Shown here piece by piece: positions 26,438 through 36,998 of a stretch of 64,000 nucleotides of DNA. Source of the DNA: Bradyrhizobium uaiense (lineage in GTDB: Bacteria > Pseudomonadota > Alphaproteobacteria > Rhizobiales > Xanthobacteraceae); contig NZ_VKHP01000011.1 of assembly GCF_010811875.1 (NCBI RefSeq), positions 17,707-81,706 on the forward strand, given 5' to 3'. The translations under genes were made by a program, and so were the position numbers. Every line of letters begins with the position of its first letter. Positions within the stretch are counted from its first letter, which is position 1. A model generated the notes under the pieces. The model worked only from the letters and a program-made list of their open reading frames with translations, searched no databases and was not told the origin of the DNA.

Positions 26438-29400
26438 GTCAATCTTCTCTCTGCGCAGACGCGAATGATCACTTCCAGGTCCTTTGGGAGGACGCTGATC
26501 GTGTGTTTTGCAGAGTGTCCCTACTTAGCAACGCCGACCACTCCACTGCGCTCGCGGTGTTTCCTGCCGCCGAGCATCCGACACCAGCCATCTTCGAACG
26601 ATTCGCCCACGAGTTCGAATTGAGAGAAGACCTGGCCTCAGCTTGGTCGGCGCGCCCCATTGAGTTGATCCGCGAGAGCGGTCGGATCATGCTACTGCTC
26701 GAGGACTCTGGCGGTGAACCGCTTGATCGGCTGATGGGTGAGCCGATGGAAACGGGCAGCTTCCTACGTCTCGCGACAGGCATAGCCGTGGCGCTGGGCA
26801 AGCTCCACCAACGTGGCCTCGTCCACAAGGATATCAAGCCGACCAACATTCTCGTGAACCACTCAACGGGAGAGGTCAAGCTCACCGGGTTCGGTCTCAC
26901 CTCGCGCCTTCCGCGCGAACGACAAACGCCCGAACCACCTGAGACCATAGCCGGCACGCTTGCCTACATGGCCCCCGAACAGACCGGTCGAATGAACCGC
27001 TCGATCGACGCCCGCAGCGATCTCTATGCTCTCGGCGTCACGCTCTACCAGATGCTTACGGGCGCGTTACCATTCACAGCATCGGAGCCGCAGGAGTGGG
27101 TTCATTGTCACATCGCCCGAAGGCCAACACCGCCCAATGAGCGGCAGGAAGGGCTTCCAACGCCAATCTCAGAGATCGTCATGAAGCTTCTCGCGAAGAC
27201 CCCGGAGGAGCGCTACCAAAGCGCCGCCGGGGTCGAGCGGGATTTTCGGCACTGTCTCTCCGAATGGGAACTGCAAACAGGCATAGACCCGTTTGAGCTC
27301 GGCAAACAGGATGTGCCCGACCGACTGATCGTACCCGAGAAATTGTATGGCAGGGAGCGCGAGGTTGCCTCCTTGCTTGCCGCGTTCGATCGCATCATCA
27401 AGAGCGGCGCGCCGGAGTTCGTGCTGGTCTCCGGCTACTCCGGAATTGGCAAATCTTCCGTCGTGAACGAACTGCATAGAGTGCTCGTGACGCCCCGCGG
27501 CCTCTTTGCGTCCGGTAAGTTCGACCAATACAACCGCGACGTTCCATATTCGACCCTGATGCAGGCTTTCGCGGCTCTACTTCGACCGCTTCTGGGAAAG
27601 AGCGACGCAGAGCTGAACTTTTGGCGCAAGGCCCTCCATGACGCGCTCGATCCGAACGGAAGGTTGATGGTCGACCTCGTGCCCGAGCTGAAGCTCATCA
27701 TTGGCGATCCGCCCCCGGTCCCGGAGCTCCCGCCGCAACAAGCGCAAATACGATTCCAAGCGGTGCTCAGGTCTCTCCTCGGCGTCTTTGCCCGGGCTGA
27801 GCATCCACTGGTACTCTTTCTCGACGATCTCCAATGGCTCGACGCGGCAACGCTCGACCTTCTGGAGGATATCCTGATCCGATCGGAGCCTAAGCACCTG
27901 ATGCTGGTAGGCGCCTACCGCGACAACGAGGTCGGTACCACTCATCCGCTGCTGCGCAAGCTCGAAACGATCGGCCAGGCTCAAGCCCGGATCCAGAAGA
28001 TAACTCTAGCGCCGCTCGCCGGTGAGCACGTCGAAGAGCTGATAAGTGACGCTCTTTGCTGCACGACTTCGCACGCGGCACCGCTGGCGCAGATAGTGCA
28101 CCAGAAAACGGCCGGCAATCCATTCTTTGTCGTACAATTTCTGCAAGCGCTCGCCGGCGAGGGCTTGCTTGCGGTCGACGCCGAAGCAGCACGCTGGTCT
28201 TGGGACTCCGAGCGTATTCTCGCAAAACGGTACACCGACAACGTCGCGGATCTCATCGTCTTAAAGTTGGCACGACTGCCGGAGAAGACGCAATCCTTGC
28301 TTCAGGATTTCGCCTGCCTGGGTGGCGTCGCAGATACGATAACTTTGTCAATGCTCCTCGACGTGCCACAGGACGAGGTGGCCTTTGCACTGTTGGAGGC
28401 TTTACGCCAGGAGTTGATCGAACGTCGAGGTGATTCCTACGGTTTCGTCCACGACCGCGTCCAGGAAGCCGTTTATTCCCTGATCCCGCCAGCTTCTCGT
28501 GCGGCAACACATCTACGGATTGGGCGACTACTCGTGTCGCAGTCTCCGCCAGAACGTCGCGAAGAAATGATCTTCGATATAGTAAACCAGCTCAATCGCG
28601 GCGCTTCGCTGATGATCTCAACAGAGGAGCGCGAGCAGCTCGCGGCATTCAACCTGATCGCCGGGAAGCGTGCCAAAGCCTCTACCGCGTACACTTCGGC
28701 ACTAAGTTATTTGATTGCCGGCGCAGCGCTTCTTCCAGATGACTCGTGGGATCGCCGGCGCGCGTTGATCTATCAGCTGGAGCTGCACCGCGCCGAATGC
28801 GAATTTCAGACTGGCGAGCAAAGCTCTGCTGAAAACCGCCTGACGATGCTAGCAACACGGCCTGCCAGCAGCGTCGAGAGGGCGAACGTCACCTGGTTAC
28901 GCAGCGTTTTGTACAACTCGCTCAATCGACCCGACCGCGCCGTCGAAGTATGTCTCGAATACCTCCGTCACGAAGGCATTGAGTGGAGCCTTCATCCGAC
29001 GAAAGAGGAAGCGTGCCGAGAATACGAGCGCATGTGGTCGCTGCTCGGAGATCGTGAGATAGAGGAGCTCATTGATCTGCCCCTAATGAGCGATCCCGAC
29101 ACGGTGGCCACGGTAGAGGTTCTAACCAAAGCCATAATACCCGCAGTGATCATAGATGAAAATCTGGCTTCGCTGTTCCTTTGGCGCATAGTCAACCTCA
29201 GCCTGGAAAATGGCCACACTGACGCCTCCTGTCGGGCCTACGCCCAGATTGCCCGACTTGCTGGGCTACGCTTTGGTGACAACAAGGTTGGCGTTCGATT
29301 CGGACGGCTTGGCTACGAGCTGGTCGAACGACGAGGACTCAAGAGATTTCAGGCCTCAACATATTTGGGTTACGCCACCGTGACCGTTTCCTGGACGGCA

Positions 29401-32400
29401 CACCTCCGAGAGGCGCGTGATCTAATCCGCCAAGCACTCGATGCCGCGAACGTAAACGGCGATCTCACCTACGTGGCATATTCGTGGCATCATTTAATTG
29501 CTAATCTTCTCGCAGCCGGCGAGCCACTCGTCAATGCGCAACGCGAGGCCGAGCGAGGCCTCGCATTTGTTCGGAAAGCTCGCTTCGCTCAAGAGATCAA
29601 TACCATTACGGCGCAGTTAGCGCTTATCCGCACACTTCGCGGCCTGACGGCAACATTCGGCTCCCTTAACGACGAGCAATTGGATGAAATTCAGTACGAG
29701 CATCATCTATCTGGCACCAATCCCGGTGCCGAGTTCGCTGCCGGCACCTATTGGACGGGGAAGCTACAGGCCCGGTTTCATGCCGGAGACTATGCGGCGG
29801 CCATCGACGCCTCATTGAACGCGCAACGGCTGCTCCGGATATTGCGGGGTGTTCACCCAGCAGAGGTGCACTTCTATGGTGCACTCAGTCTTGCGTCGTC
29901 TTGTGACACCGTGTCCCCAATTCAAGATGGTCAGCACATCGAGGCCTTAGCCGCTCATCACAAGCAGCTCTTGGAATGGGCGGAAAACTGCCCCGATAAT
30001 TTCGATGATCGGGCTGCGCTGGTCGGGGCGGAGATAGCCCGTCTGGAAGGCCGAGCGCTCGAAGCCATGGAGCTTTACCAACGCGCCATCCGATCCGCTA
30101 ACGCCAGTGGCTTCGTGCAAAACGAGGCGCTCGCCTACGAACTCGCCGCTCGCTTCTATGCGGCGCGCGGATTTGACGAAATCGCGCATATCTATTTGCG
30201 AAACGCCCGGTACTGTTACCTGCGTTGGGGAGCCGACGGCAAGGTGAAGCAACTCGATCGGATGTACCCGCAACTCGGCAGAGACGAGACTGCTGCGGGT
30301 TCGACTAACACGATCGGGACAGCTGTGGAGCAGCTCGATCTTGCGACCGTGATAAGGCTCTCGCAAGCCGTCTCTGGAGAGATCGTTCCGCAAAAACTGA
30401 CTGAGACGTTGATGCGCACCGCTGTCGAGCAAGCTGGCGCCGAGCGGGGTCTGTTGATCCTTCTGCGAGATGCGGAACCCAAAATCGAGGCAGAAGCGAT
30501 GACCGGCGAAGGAGGGATCACTGTCAATCAGCAGGCTCAACCTGTGACCGCTGACGCGTTACCCTTGTCAATGCTTCAATACGTCTTACGCACGCGCGAA
30601 ATCGTGCTTCTTGAAGATGCGGTGGAGCAACCTTCGGCATGGGCGACCGATACGTACATACGCGAGCGCCGCGCTCGTTCTGTCCTCTGCTTGCCCTTGA
30701 TCAATCAGGCCAAACTCATCGGCGTGCTCTACCTCGAGAACAATCTCAGTCCGAAGGTCTTTGTACCGGCCCGGATGGCGGCTTTGAAGCTGCTGGTATC
30801 GCAAGCGGCAATCTCGCTGGAAAATACCTATCTCTACGACAATCTGGTAGAACGGGAAGCAAGGATCCGGAGACTGGTCGACGCCAACATTATCGGCATT
30901 TACCTCTGGAAGTCCGACGGCCGAATCGTAGAGGCAAACGACGCTTTTCTCCGAATGGTGGGTTACGACCGAGAGGACCTGGACAGGGGTGGCCTCCGCT
31001 GGATGGACATCACGCCGGCGGAATGGATCGACCGGGACAAGCAGCTAGCGCGAGAACTACGGAAGACCGGGAGTTTGCAGCCATTTGAGAAGGAATATTT
31101 CCGGAAGGACGGCAGCCGTGTCCGCGTACTTATGGGCGCCACACTTTTCGAGCAAGGCGCCGGCGAGGGCGTCGCTTTCGTGCTCGACCTGACGGAACGC
31201 AAGCGGGTCGAGGACGCGTTGCGGCAGAGCGAGGCCCGGAACGCAGCCGCCGAGCGAGAGCTCCGCCTGACGCTGGATACGATCCCGGCACTGACTTGGC
31301 GAACCGGCCCCGACGGCTCTGCCGAATATCTCAACAAGCGTTGGCTCGATTACACTGGAATGACGCTTGGGCAGGCATTGGGCTGGCAATGGGCCACCGC
31401 TATCCATCCCGATGATCTCGCCAGGCTGACTGAGGTCTGGCGGGGAATGCTCGCATCTCAAAAGCCTGGTGAGGTCGAAGCGCGAATGCGGCGGTTCGAT
31501 GGAGTTTACCGCTGGTTCTTGTTTCGTACGGAAATTTTGCGCGATGAGACCGGCGCTGTCGTCGGCTGGTACGGCACGAACACCGACATCGAGGATCGGA
31601 AACAGGCCGAAGGCGCCCTGAAACGAAACGAAGCCTATGCCGCAGAAGCGCAAAAGCTGAGCCGCACAGGCAGCGTCGTCTGGGATGTGGCCAGAGAGAA
31701 CTACTACTGGTCGGACGAGGCCTATCAGATCATAGGTTTCGATCGCACCGTCGAACCATCTCTCGATTTGATCCTGCAGCGCGTTCACCCCGACGACCGT
31801 ACACTTGTGTTGAATGAGGTGCGTCGAGTGGTGGAAGGTGAGCAGAACTTTGACTATGAACACCGGCTGATGATGGATGACGGACAAATCAAGTATGTCA
31901 AAGTGCGTGCTCGTCGTGTCAGGCACTCTCCAGGCAACGAGGAGATCGTCGGGGCGCTGATGGATATCACGGCGGCCAGGAAATCGCAGGAAGCGTTGCA
32001 TACCGCGCAAACGGCGTTGGCCCACTCCAGCCGTGTCGCGACTTTAGGAGAGATGAGTGCGTCGATCGCGCACGAGGTAAATCAACCACTCGCGGCGATT
32101 GTCACTACCGGCCAAGCTTGCTTGCGTTTTTTGAAGCGCGAACCGCCTGAACTGAACGAGGTGCGAGGGGCCGTCGAATGGATGGTCAAGAATAGCAACC
32201 GGGCAAGTGAAGTGATCCGGCGTGTTCGCGGATTGTCGAGCAAGTCAAATGACGAAAAGTCGGCTCTCGATGTCAAAGGCCTCATAGAGGAGACCGCCGC
32301 GCTTTTACGGCACGAGTTCGATGCACAGCATGTAGCGCTGGTACTCGAACTGCAACCTGACGCGCCGCAAATTTTTGCGGATCGTGTCCAGATTCAGCAG

Positions 32401-32748
32401 GTGGTCATTAATCTGGTCATGAACGGCATCGATGCGGTGAAACCCGTCACGGATCGACAACGGCTGTTGGTGATCCGTTCGCATGACGAAGCGGGTCATG
32501 TCATCGTTTCCGTGAAGGATAACGGCGTTGGAATCTCAGTGGAGAATGAGGGCCGGCTGTTCGACGCTTTTTATACCACCAAACCGGGAGGTCTCGGAAT
32601 AGGGCTCTCGATCTGTCGATCGATCATTGCGGATCATGGCGGACGTCTTTCGACCGCCAACAACGGCGATGGACTTGGAGCCACGTTCCAGTTCGCTTTG
32701 CCAATATATCGGCAAGCACAGAACGCTGATCCGGCACCAGCGAATTGA
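26434..32748 (+). CDS. Giant hybrid Ser/Thr kinase-like / AAA ATPase / GAF-PAS sensor histidine kinase
   Basis: 2104 residues from GTG 26434. Parts in order: kinase-like domain (1-270) with VHKDIKPTNIL and GTLAYMAPEQTGRMNRSIDA; AAA/STAND ATPase with Walker A GYSGIGKSSV near 334 and Walker B LFLDDLQWLD near 460; long helical TPR-like region (about 720-1280); GAF (about 1300-1465); three PAS domains (about 1475, 1611, 1745); HisKA with phospho-His in IAHEVNQPLAAI near 1879; and HATPase with NGIDA, DNGVGIS and GLGIGLSICRSI. In the kinase-like domain the VAIK Lys position reads AVFP and DFG reads GFG, so phosphotransfer there is doubtful. Two FixJ-type response regulators follow and are the likely partners. 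Confidence 0.92.
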   Translation: MSQSSLCADANDHFQVLWEDADRVFCRVSLLSNADHSTALAVFPAAEHPTPAIFERFAHEFELREDLASAWSARPIELIRESGRIMLLLEDSGGEPLDRLMGEPMETGSFLRLATGIAVALGKLHQRGLVHKDIKPTNILVNHSTGEVKLTGFGLTSRLPRERQTPEPPETIAGTLAYMAPEQTGRMNRSIDARSDLYALGVTLYQMLTGALPFTASEPQEWVHCHIARRPTPPNERQEGLPTPISEIVMKLLAKTPEERYQSAAGVERDFRHCLSEWELQTGIDPFELGKQDVPDRLIVPEKLYGREREVASLLAAFDRIIKSGAPEFVLVSGYSGIGKSSVVNELHRVLVTPRGLFASGKFDQYNRDVPYSTLMQAFAALLRPLLGKSDAELNFWRKALHDALDPNGRLMVDLVPELKLIIGDPPPVPELPPQQAQIRFQAVLRSLLGVFARAEHPLVLFLDDLQWLDAATLDLLEDILIRSEPKHLMLVGAYRDNEVGTTHPLLRKLETIGQAQARIQKITLAPLAGEHVEELISDALCCTTSHAAPLAQIVHQKTAGNPFFVVQFLQALAGEGLLAVDAEAARWSWDSERILAKRYTDNVADLIVLKLARLPEKTQSLLQDFACLGGVADTITLSMLLDVPQDEVAFALLEALRQELIERRGDSYGFVHDRVQEAVYSLIPPASRAATHLRIGRLLVSQSPPERREEMIFDIVNQLNRGASLMISTEEREQLAAFNLIAGKRAKASTAYTSALSYLIAGAALLPDDSWDRRRALIYQLELHRAECEFQTGEQSSAENRLTMLATRPASSVERANVTWLRSVLYNSLNRPDRAVEVCLEYLRHEGIEWSLHPTKEEACREYERMWSLLGDREIEELIDLPLMSDPDTVATVEVLTKAIIPAVIIDENLASLFLWRIVNLSLENGHTDASCRAYAQIARLAGLRFGDNKVGVRFGRLGYELVERRGLKRFQASTYLGYATVTVSWTAHLREARDLIRQALDAANVNGDLTYVAYSWHHLIANLLAAGEPLVNAQREAERGLAFVRKARFAQEINTITAQLALIRTLRGLTATFGSLNDEQLDEIQYEHHLSGTNPGAEFAAGTYWTGKLQARFHAGDYAAAIDASLNAQRLLRILRGVHPAEVHFYGALSLASSCDTVSPIQDGQHIEALAAHHKQLLEWAENCPDNFDDRAALVGAEIARLEGRALEAMELYQRAIRSANASGFVQNEALAYELAARFYAARGFDEIAHIYLRNARYCYLRWGADGKVKQLDRMYPQLGRDETAAGSTNTIGTAVEQLDLATVIRLSQAVSGEIVPQKLTETLMRTAVEQAGAERGLLILLRDAEPKIEAEAMTGEGGITVNQQAQPVTADALPLSMLQYVLRTREIVLLEDAVEQPSAWATDTYIRERRARSVLCLPLINQAKLIGVLYLENNLSPKVFVPARMAALKLLVSQAAISLENTYLYDNLVEREARIRRLVDANIIGIYLWKSDGRIVEANDAFLRMVGYDREDLDRGGLRWMDITPAEWIDRDKQLARELRKTGSLQPFEKEYFRKDGSRVRVLMGATLFEQGAGEGVAFVLDLTERKRVEDALRQSEARNAAAERELRLTLDTIPALTWRTGPDGSAEYLNKRWLDYTGMTLGQALGWQWATAIHPDDLARLTEVWRGMLASQKPGEVEARMRRFDGVYRWFLFRTEILRDETGAVVGWYGTNTDIEDRKQAEGALKRNEAYAAEAQKLSRTGSVVWDVARENYYWSDEAYQIIGFDRTVEPSLDLILQRVHPDDRTLVLNEVRRVVEGEQNFDYEHRLMMDDGQIKYVKVRARRVRHSPGNEEIVGALMDITAARKSQEALHTAQTALAHSSRVATLGEMSASIAHEVNQPLAAIVTTGQACLRFLKREPPELNEVRGAVEWMVKNSNRASEVIRRVRGLSSKSNDEKSALDVKGLIEETAALLRHEFDAQHVALVLELQPDAPQIFADRVQIQQVVINLVMNGIDAVKPVTDRQRLLVIRSHDEAGHVIVSVKDNGVGISVENEGRLFDAFYTTKPGGLGIGLSICRSIIADHGGRLSTANNGDGLGATFQFALPIYRQAQNADPAPAN

Positions 32749-33144
32749 GTTCGAACCTTGGTGAGCCTGATGAAGCCGATTATGACGCGATCCCACGTAA
32801 AGCTACGGACCTCGACGCTGAGAAGAAAGCGCGGCTCGTACATCTTCAATACGGCCATTCCTGGCCGGTGCGAACGCCGCGCGGCCGTCACATTCTCGCT
32901 GACGCCGCAGCCGACAAGCTGTCGGTTCTCGATCACGGACAGAAAGTCGACGCAGATTCCAGACGATCCATCAGCCCGTTTCGAGTTGTTGGAAAGATGA
33001 CGCTCAACTTTGCCATATAGCGCCAAATTTCAGAAGGCCCTAGGTGTGGACGGCAAAGGAGCGCGTTATCAAAAGTTCGAATATGATGTGGTCATCGAGT
33101 GAGCCTCGGTGAAAGTTTCTAACAATCCGAGAGGTGAACTTTTT
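32749..33144. other. Intergenic region between histidine kinase and response regulator
   Basis: About 400 bases. Open frames exist on both strands, but none has a ribosome site, a recognisable family or consistent codon use. It may contain a degraded small gene. The right end carries the ribosome site GAGGTGAAC of the response regulator. Confidence 0.45.
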
Positions 33145-33765
33145 ATGGATGGCAGCATCCAGCAACTGGTCTTGGTTGTTGACGACGACGAGGCAATGCG
33201 CGTCGCCTTAAGCTACCTGTTCCGTTCGGTGAACCTGCCTGTCAAAGTTTTCAGTACGACTGATGAGTTGCTTGGGAGCAAACTTCCGGACCTCGAAAGT
33301 TGCCTTGTCCTTGATATCCGTCTGCCAGGGGTTAATGGTCTCGAATTTCAGGATAGCCTCGCCTTGGCAGGTATCAATATTCCCATCGTGTTCATGACGG
33401 GGCATGGTGATATCCCGATGTCGGTCAGGGCCATGAGGGCCGGTGCCGTCGACTTTCTGCCCAAGCCATTCCGCGAACAAGATATGCTGGATGCTGTCAG
33501 CCGGGCGCTTGCGCAAGACCGGAGAAGGCGAGCGGGGGAAAAATCTATATTGAGGCTTCGCGCCTTGTACGAGGGGCTGACGCCCCGCGAACGCGAGATC
33601 ATGGCCTTGGTCACCTCCGGCCTTAGGAATAAGCAAATCGCACATCAGCTTCAAATTAGCGAAATCACCGTCAAAATACACCGAGGACATTTGACAAAAA
33701 AGATGGAAGCTCGGTCACTGGCGGAACTCGTGACAATGGCAGAAGCGCTTGGCGTGAAACGGTAA
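33145..33765 (+). CDS. FixJ/NarL-type response regulator with LuxR helix-turn-helix
   Basis: 206 residues from ATG 33145, chosen for the GAGGTGAAC site. The receiver domain (1-120) has the acidic cluster VVDDDEAM, phospho-acceptor Asp in CLVLDIRLPGVNGLEF, Thr in FMTGHGDIPMSVRAM, and Lys in DFLPKPF. The output domain (about 140-200) is a LuxR-type helix-turn-helix, LTPREREIMALVTSGLRNKQ then ISEITVKIHRGHL. It should be phosphorylated by the upstream hybrid kinase and activate transcription, perhaps of the respiratory genes to the right. It is a FixJ-family protein by sequence, not necessarily a nitrogen-fixation regulator. Confidence 0.92.
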   Translation: MDGSIQQLVLVVDDDEAMRVALSYLFRSVNLPVKVFSTTDELLGSKLPDLESCLVLDIRLPGVNGLEFQDSLALAGINIPIVFMTGHGDIPMSVRAMRAGAVDFLPKPFREQDMLDAVSRALAQDRRRRAGEKSILRLRALYEGLTPREREIMALVTSGLRNKQIAHQLQISEITVKIHRGHLTKKMEARSLAELVTMAEALGVKR

Positions 33766-33869
33766 CGTAGCTGATCGAAACCTAAGTATGATATTCAAAC
33801 CATACGTCAAAGTTCAGTCTGGCCGGGTGCAAGTTCTGGAAGCAAGATCAGGCTTCCTACCCAGGAAAA

Positions 33870-34253
33870 TTGGTTTTGACGGCAATTCCCGTGATTTCGA
33901 TTATCGACGATGACGAGTCGGTCCGAGTTGGACTAGACTATCTCGTCAAAGCGCTGGGCTACATTCCCTATACGTTCGAGTCGGCTGAGGCCTTCCTGCA
34001 GTCGCTCCAGCTACCGGCTACACATTGTGTGATTTCCGACGTTCGTATGCCGGCGATGAGTGGCCTCGAACTTCAGTCACATTTGCGCAGCGCCGGAAAT
34101 GAAGTTCCGTTCATTTTCATTACGGCAGCCCCAGAAGAAGATGCGCACAGACAAGCAGTTAGGCAAGGCGCCATTTGCTTTTTGACAAAGCCGTTCGACG
34201 AAAACGCGCTGATCCAGTGTCTCAACGCGGCATTAGGCGACCAGTCAAAATAA
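33870..34253 (+). CDS. Stand-alone receiver-domain protein
   Basis: 127 residues from TTG 33870 behind CCAGGAAAA. It is a single receiver domain: ISIIDDDESVRVGL, Asp in CVISDVRMPAMSGLEL, Thr in FIFITAAPEEDAH, Lys in CFLTKPFDENAL. It lacks an output domain, so it may be a phosphate sink or shuttle, or pass phosphate to another kinase, within the same signalling module. Its sequence is of the FixJ receiver type, like the neighbour. Confidence 0.87.
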   Translation: MVLTAIPVISIIDDDESVRVGLDYLVKALGYIPYTFESAEAFLQSLQLPATHCVISDVRMPAMSGLELQSHLRSAGNEVPFIFITAAPEEDAHRQAVRQGAICFLTKPFDENALIQCLNAALGDQSK

Positions 34254-35098
34254 TTTGCTGCTGCTCTTTGCCTATCGGCGTACACGTCGGCTCATACCAG
34301 GAGCGTCTCAATCGAAAGCGCCTACTTCTTCTGCTCGTAAAGGCCGAAGACGTTCTTTAGCTGACGCAGTATCTGCGTCTCCCCCGCAGCTGCGATTTCC
34401 ACCGTGATCTGACGGACGGGCCCTTTTAGTGTCAGCTTCGCTTTTGGCCTCTGAACGCCGATCGATCGGATCGATGTCGCCAGCGAGTGCGCTAGCTTTT
34501 GGCAACATGGATACTGACCCCACCGTGAAGGTCACCGCGCTGGTGACGCCGAAGTCGGCATCGATTGCACCCAGACCCCTGGCATCGTATGCCCTCGCTG
34601 AGGGATCAGCCGCCAGTAGTGCTCTTCCAACGGAGAAGTGATTACAACGAGCCGCATCGCAATCCACCAAAATGAAAACGGATCCGGCCATATTTTTGCA
34701 ATTTCAGCTTGCCAAGTCGAGAGCGATTTCAAGGTCAGCCATTTTCTTTCCTCCCGATCGCCCCGTCTCGGTGATCACTTCCAAGCGGTCAGTCGCAACG
34801 TCCGACGTAAGCGTATGGTCAGGCATCGACACAAACCGATCCCTTCAAAGAGATCGTGAACCTCGCCCATCCCTCGCCCGTAGAAGGTGGGGTCAAAACG
34901 ACGCCTACAGTCGAAACACGCTCAGCCGAGCAGCTTCTAAAACCTTTGTATCGGTTTATCCAACAATGACGAAAACCTAAGTGCGATGGCAGGGAGCGAG
35001 CTCGACGAGTTACAACTCGCCATACTCCGGCGGCCAGTCTTTCCTTAAAGACACCCCGCTACCAGATCCTCACAGTGCACTTAGACATCGGAGAGGTC
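34254..35098. other. 845-base gap with a possible decayed minus-strand gene
   Basis: On the minus strand a strong ribosome site, GGGAGGAAAGAAA, precedes ATG at 34742, but that frame stops after 12 codons. Another minus-strand frame ending at 34322 reads KLTLKGPVRQITVEIAAAGE followed by QILRQLKNVFGLYEQKK, which looks protein-like. A gene of about 140 codons broken by several frameshifts is possible but its family is unknown. Nothing else seen. Confidence 0.3.
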
Positions 35099-36661
35099 AT
35101 GAAGAATCCCGATGAGTTCCCATCTGCAGAAGTCGTTGGCTTTGGTCAATTTACCCTGATGCCGGCAGAGCGATTGCTCAAATGCGAAGGTTCGCCGATC
35201 ATTTTGGGGGGCCGAGCAATGGATATTCTGATCACGTTGGTCGGACAGGCGGGAACAGTTGTTAGCAAGAAAGAACTGATTGCGCGGACTTGGCCGGACG
35301 TTACTGTCGATGAAAGTGGGCTTCGCCATCACGTCTTTGCGCTGCGAAAAGCCCTAAAGGATGACCGGAACGGGAATCGATACATCACCAACGTGCCGGG
35401 GCGAGGATATTCGTTTGTCGCGCCAGTTGTGCGAGGTGGCAAAGGCGAATCACGGCATGCGTCTACAAGAGCGGACAAGACGATGCTGCCACACGGTTTG
35501 CCACCACTGCTGACGCGCATGGTGGGCCGGGACGAGGAGGTCCGCGACATCTCCGCGCGTCTGACGGAGCACCGGTTTGTCACCATCACCGGAGGCGCCG
35601 GCATGGGAAAGACAACGGTCGCCGTTTCGGTCGCCCACGAGTTGGCTGCGACGTGCGAAGGAGTGACCTGGTTTATCGATTTCAGTGAGATCAGTGATCC
35701 AGATTCCGTCCCCGGCGTTCTCGCGACGGCGCTCGGTATCACCGCGCTAACACCCGACCAGCTACGCAGCCTCGGTGTATTCGGTGGCGACAAACGCGTC
35801 TTGCTCTTGCTGGATAATTGCGAACATCTAGTCGGCGTAGTTGCGAAGCTCGCCCAACAATTGTTCAAAGGTGTCCCCGGAATCCACATCCTTGCGTCAA
35901 GCCGAGAAGCGCTACAGGCGGATAGTGAGCACGTCTATCGTCTCCAACCGCTCGGCGGCCCGCCGATGGTGCCGTCACTATCGGCCGTAGAAGCCATGGC
36001 CTATCCCGCCGTTCAGTTGTTCATTGAGCGTGCAGCGACAAATGGAATTGAAGTTACTCTGACCGACGCGGAGGCCCCCATCGTCTCTGAGATTTGTGGC
36101 CACCTTGACGGCATGCCGCTCGCGATTTGCGTTGCGGCCGGTCGCGTCGGCGCGCACGGTCTCTCGGGTCTGGCGCACCTCTTGAGTCATCCATCCTGTT
36201 GGCTTCGCTGGAATGGACCTCGCACAGTGCACTCACGCCATCAAACGTTGGATTCTCTCCTGGACTGGAGCTACGACCTTCTTGCCGAGAACGAGCGGCT
36301 TATCCTTCGGCGCCTGTCGGTGTTTGCGACGAATTTTACGCTCGAGGGAGCTTGCGCCATTGCCGCGGATACTGACATCACCCAAGAGATGATTGCAGAT
36401 GTCATTTGCAGTTTGGTGACGAAGTCTCTTGTTTCGACTGCAATAGACGCTTCTACGGTAACCTATCGGCTTCTTGAAACGACCAGGGCATACGCTCGTA
36501 AAAAGCTAATGCAAACTGCTGAATCGGATACGATCGTACGAAGGCACGCGGATTATCTCTCGCGTGTCCTTCGCGGGCGCTGCGAAGATCGCGTTATTGT
36601 GCGCGGTGAGCCAACTCGACATGCGACGCGTCCCGCCAATTTGCATGCTGCGTCAAGATAG
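35099..36661 (+). CDS. Winged-helix / NB-ARC-like ATPase regulator, truncated
   Basis: 520 residues from ATG 35099 behind GGAGAGG. It begins with an OmpR/ToxR-type winged helix (about 12-110; GGRAMDILITLVGQAG and RYITNVPGRGYSFVAP), then a STAND/NB-ARC ATPase with Walker A TGGAGMGKTTVAV and Walker B VLLLLDNCEHLVG. It ends at NLHAASR, just where the family usually has DNxRAALEW and a long TPR-like region. The paralogue at 50783-53644 is 953 residues. The sensor region is therefore missing and the protein may be inactive, constitutive or a decoy. Domain assignments are clear; the trigger is unknown. Confidence 0.82.
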   Translation: MKNPDEFPSAEVVGFGQFTLMPAERLLKCEGSPIILGGRAMDILITLVGQAGTVVSKKELIARTWPDVTVDESGLRHHVFALRKALKDDRNGNRYITNVPGRGYSFVAPVVRGGKGESRHASTRADKTMLPHGLPPLLTRMVGRDEEVRDISARLTEHRFVTITGGAGMGKTTVAVSVAHELAATCEGVTWFIDFSEISDPDSVPGVLATALGITALTPDQLRSLGVFGGDKRVLLLLDNCEHLVGVVAKLAQQLFKGVPGIHILASSREALQADSEHVYRLQPLGGPPMVPSLSAVEAMAYPAVQLFIERAATNGIEVTLTDAEAPIVSEICGHLDGMPLAICVAAGRVGAHGLSGLAHLLSHPSCWLRWNGPRTVHSRHQTLDSLLDWSYDLLAENERLILRRLSVFATNFTLEGACAIAADTDITQEMIADVICSLVTKSLVSTAIDASTVTYRLLETTRAYARKKLMQTAESDTIVRRHADYLSRVLRGRCEDRVIVRGEPTRHATRPANLHAASR

Positions 36662-36998
36662 CGGTTGCGGATAGACGGTTCACTCAACGGGCATCCCGAA
36701 AATTTCCAAGACATTGACGGTCTTGCCTCGGAGGAGAGTGTGACCGTTCTAAATCCCGTTCGCTCGAAGGTGTTCTTCTAACATACCTGAAGATGCGTCG
36801 GGTCCAGCTCAAGCCGGCGGTAAGCTCCATACGAGCGAGCTGACGTGAGTGCGTCGTTAAGCCCGTCTCGCAGACGCAGTCGCCGCTTCGCACAACAATA
36901 CACGCGCATAAACGACACATGACGAGCAATTTTCTGCATTCAGCGTAAATGTGCTCATGCAACCGGGCGACCTGCTCTCGAAATTGGAAAGAGGTCAA
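36662..36998. other. Intergenic region before the hydrolase gene
   Basis: About 340 bases. The missing C-terminal part of the truncated regulator is not recognisable in any frame. The right end holds the GAAAGAGG ribosome site of the hydrolase gene. Confidence 0.45.

Noticed and set aside
32634..33026. 130-codon minus-strand frame between kinase and regulator
   Set aside because: Overlaps the kinase end and has no recognisable signature. A faint resemblance to PilZ-type proteins was not convincing.
34308..34742. Possible gene on the minus strand
   Set aside because: Strong ribosome site but the frame stops after 12 codons, and the protein-like end is in a different frame. Recorded only as a possibly decayed gene.
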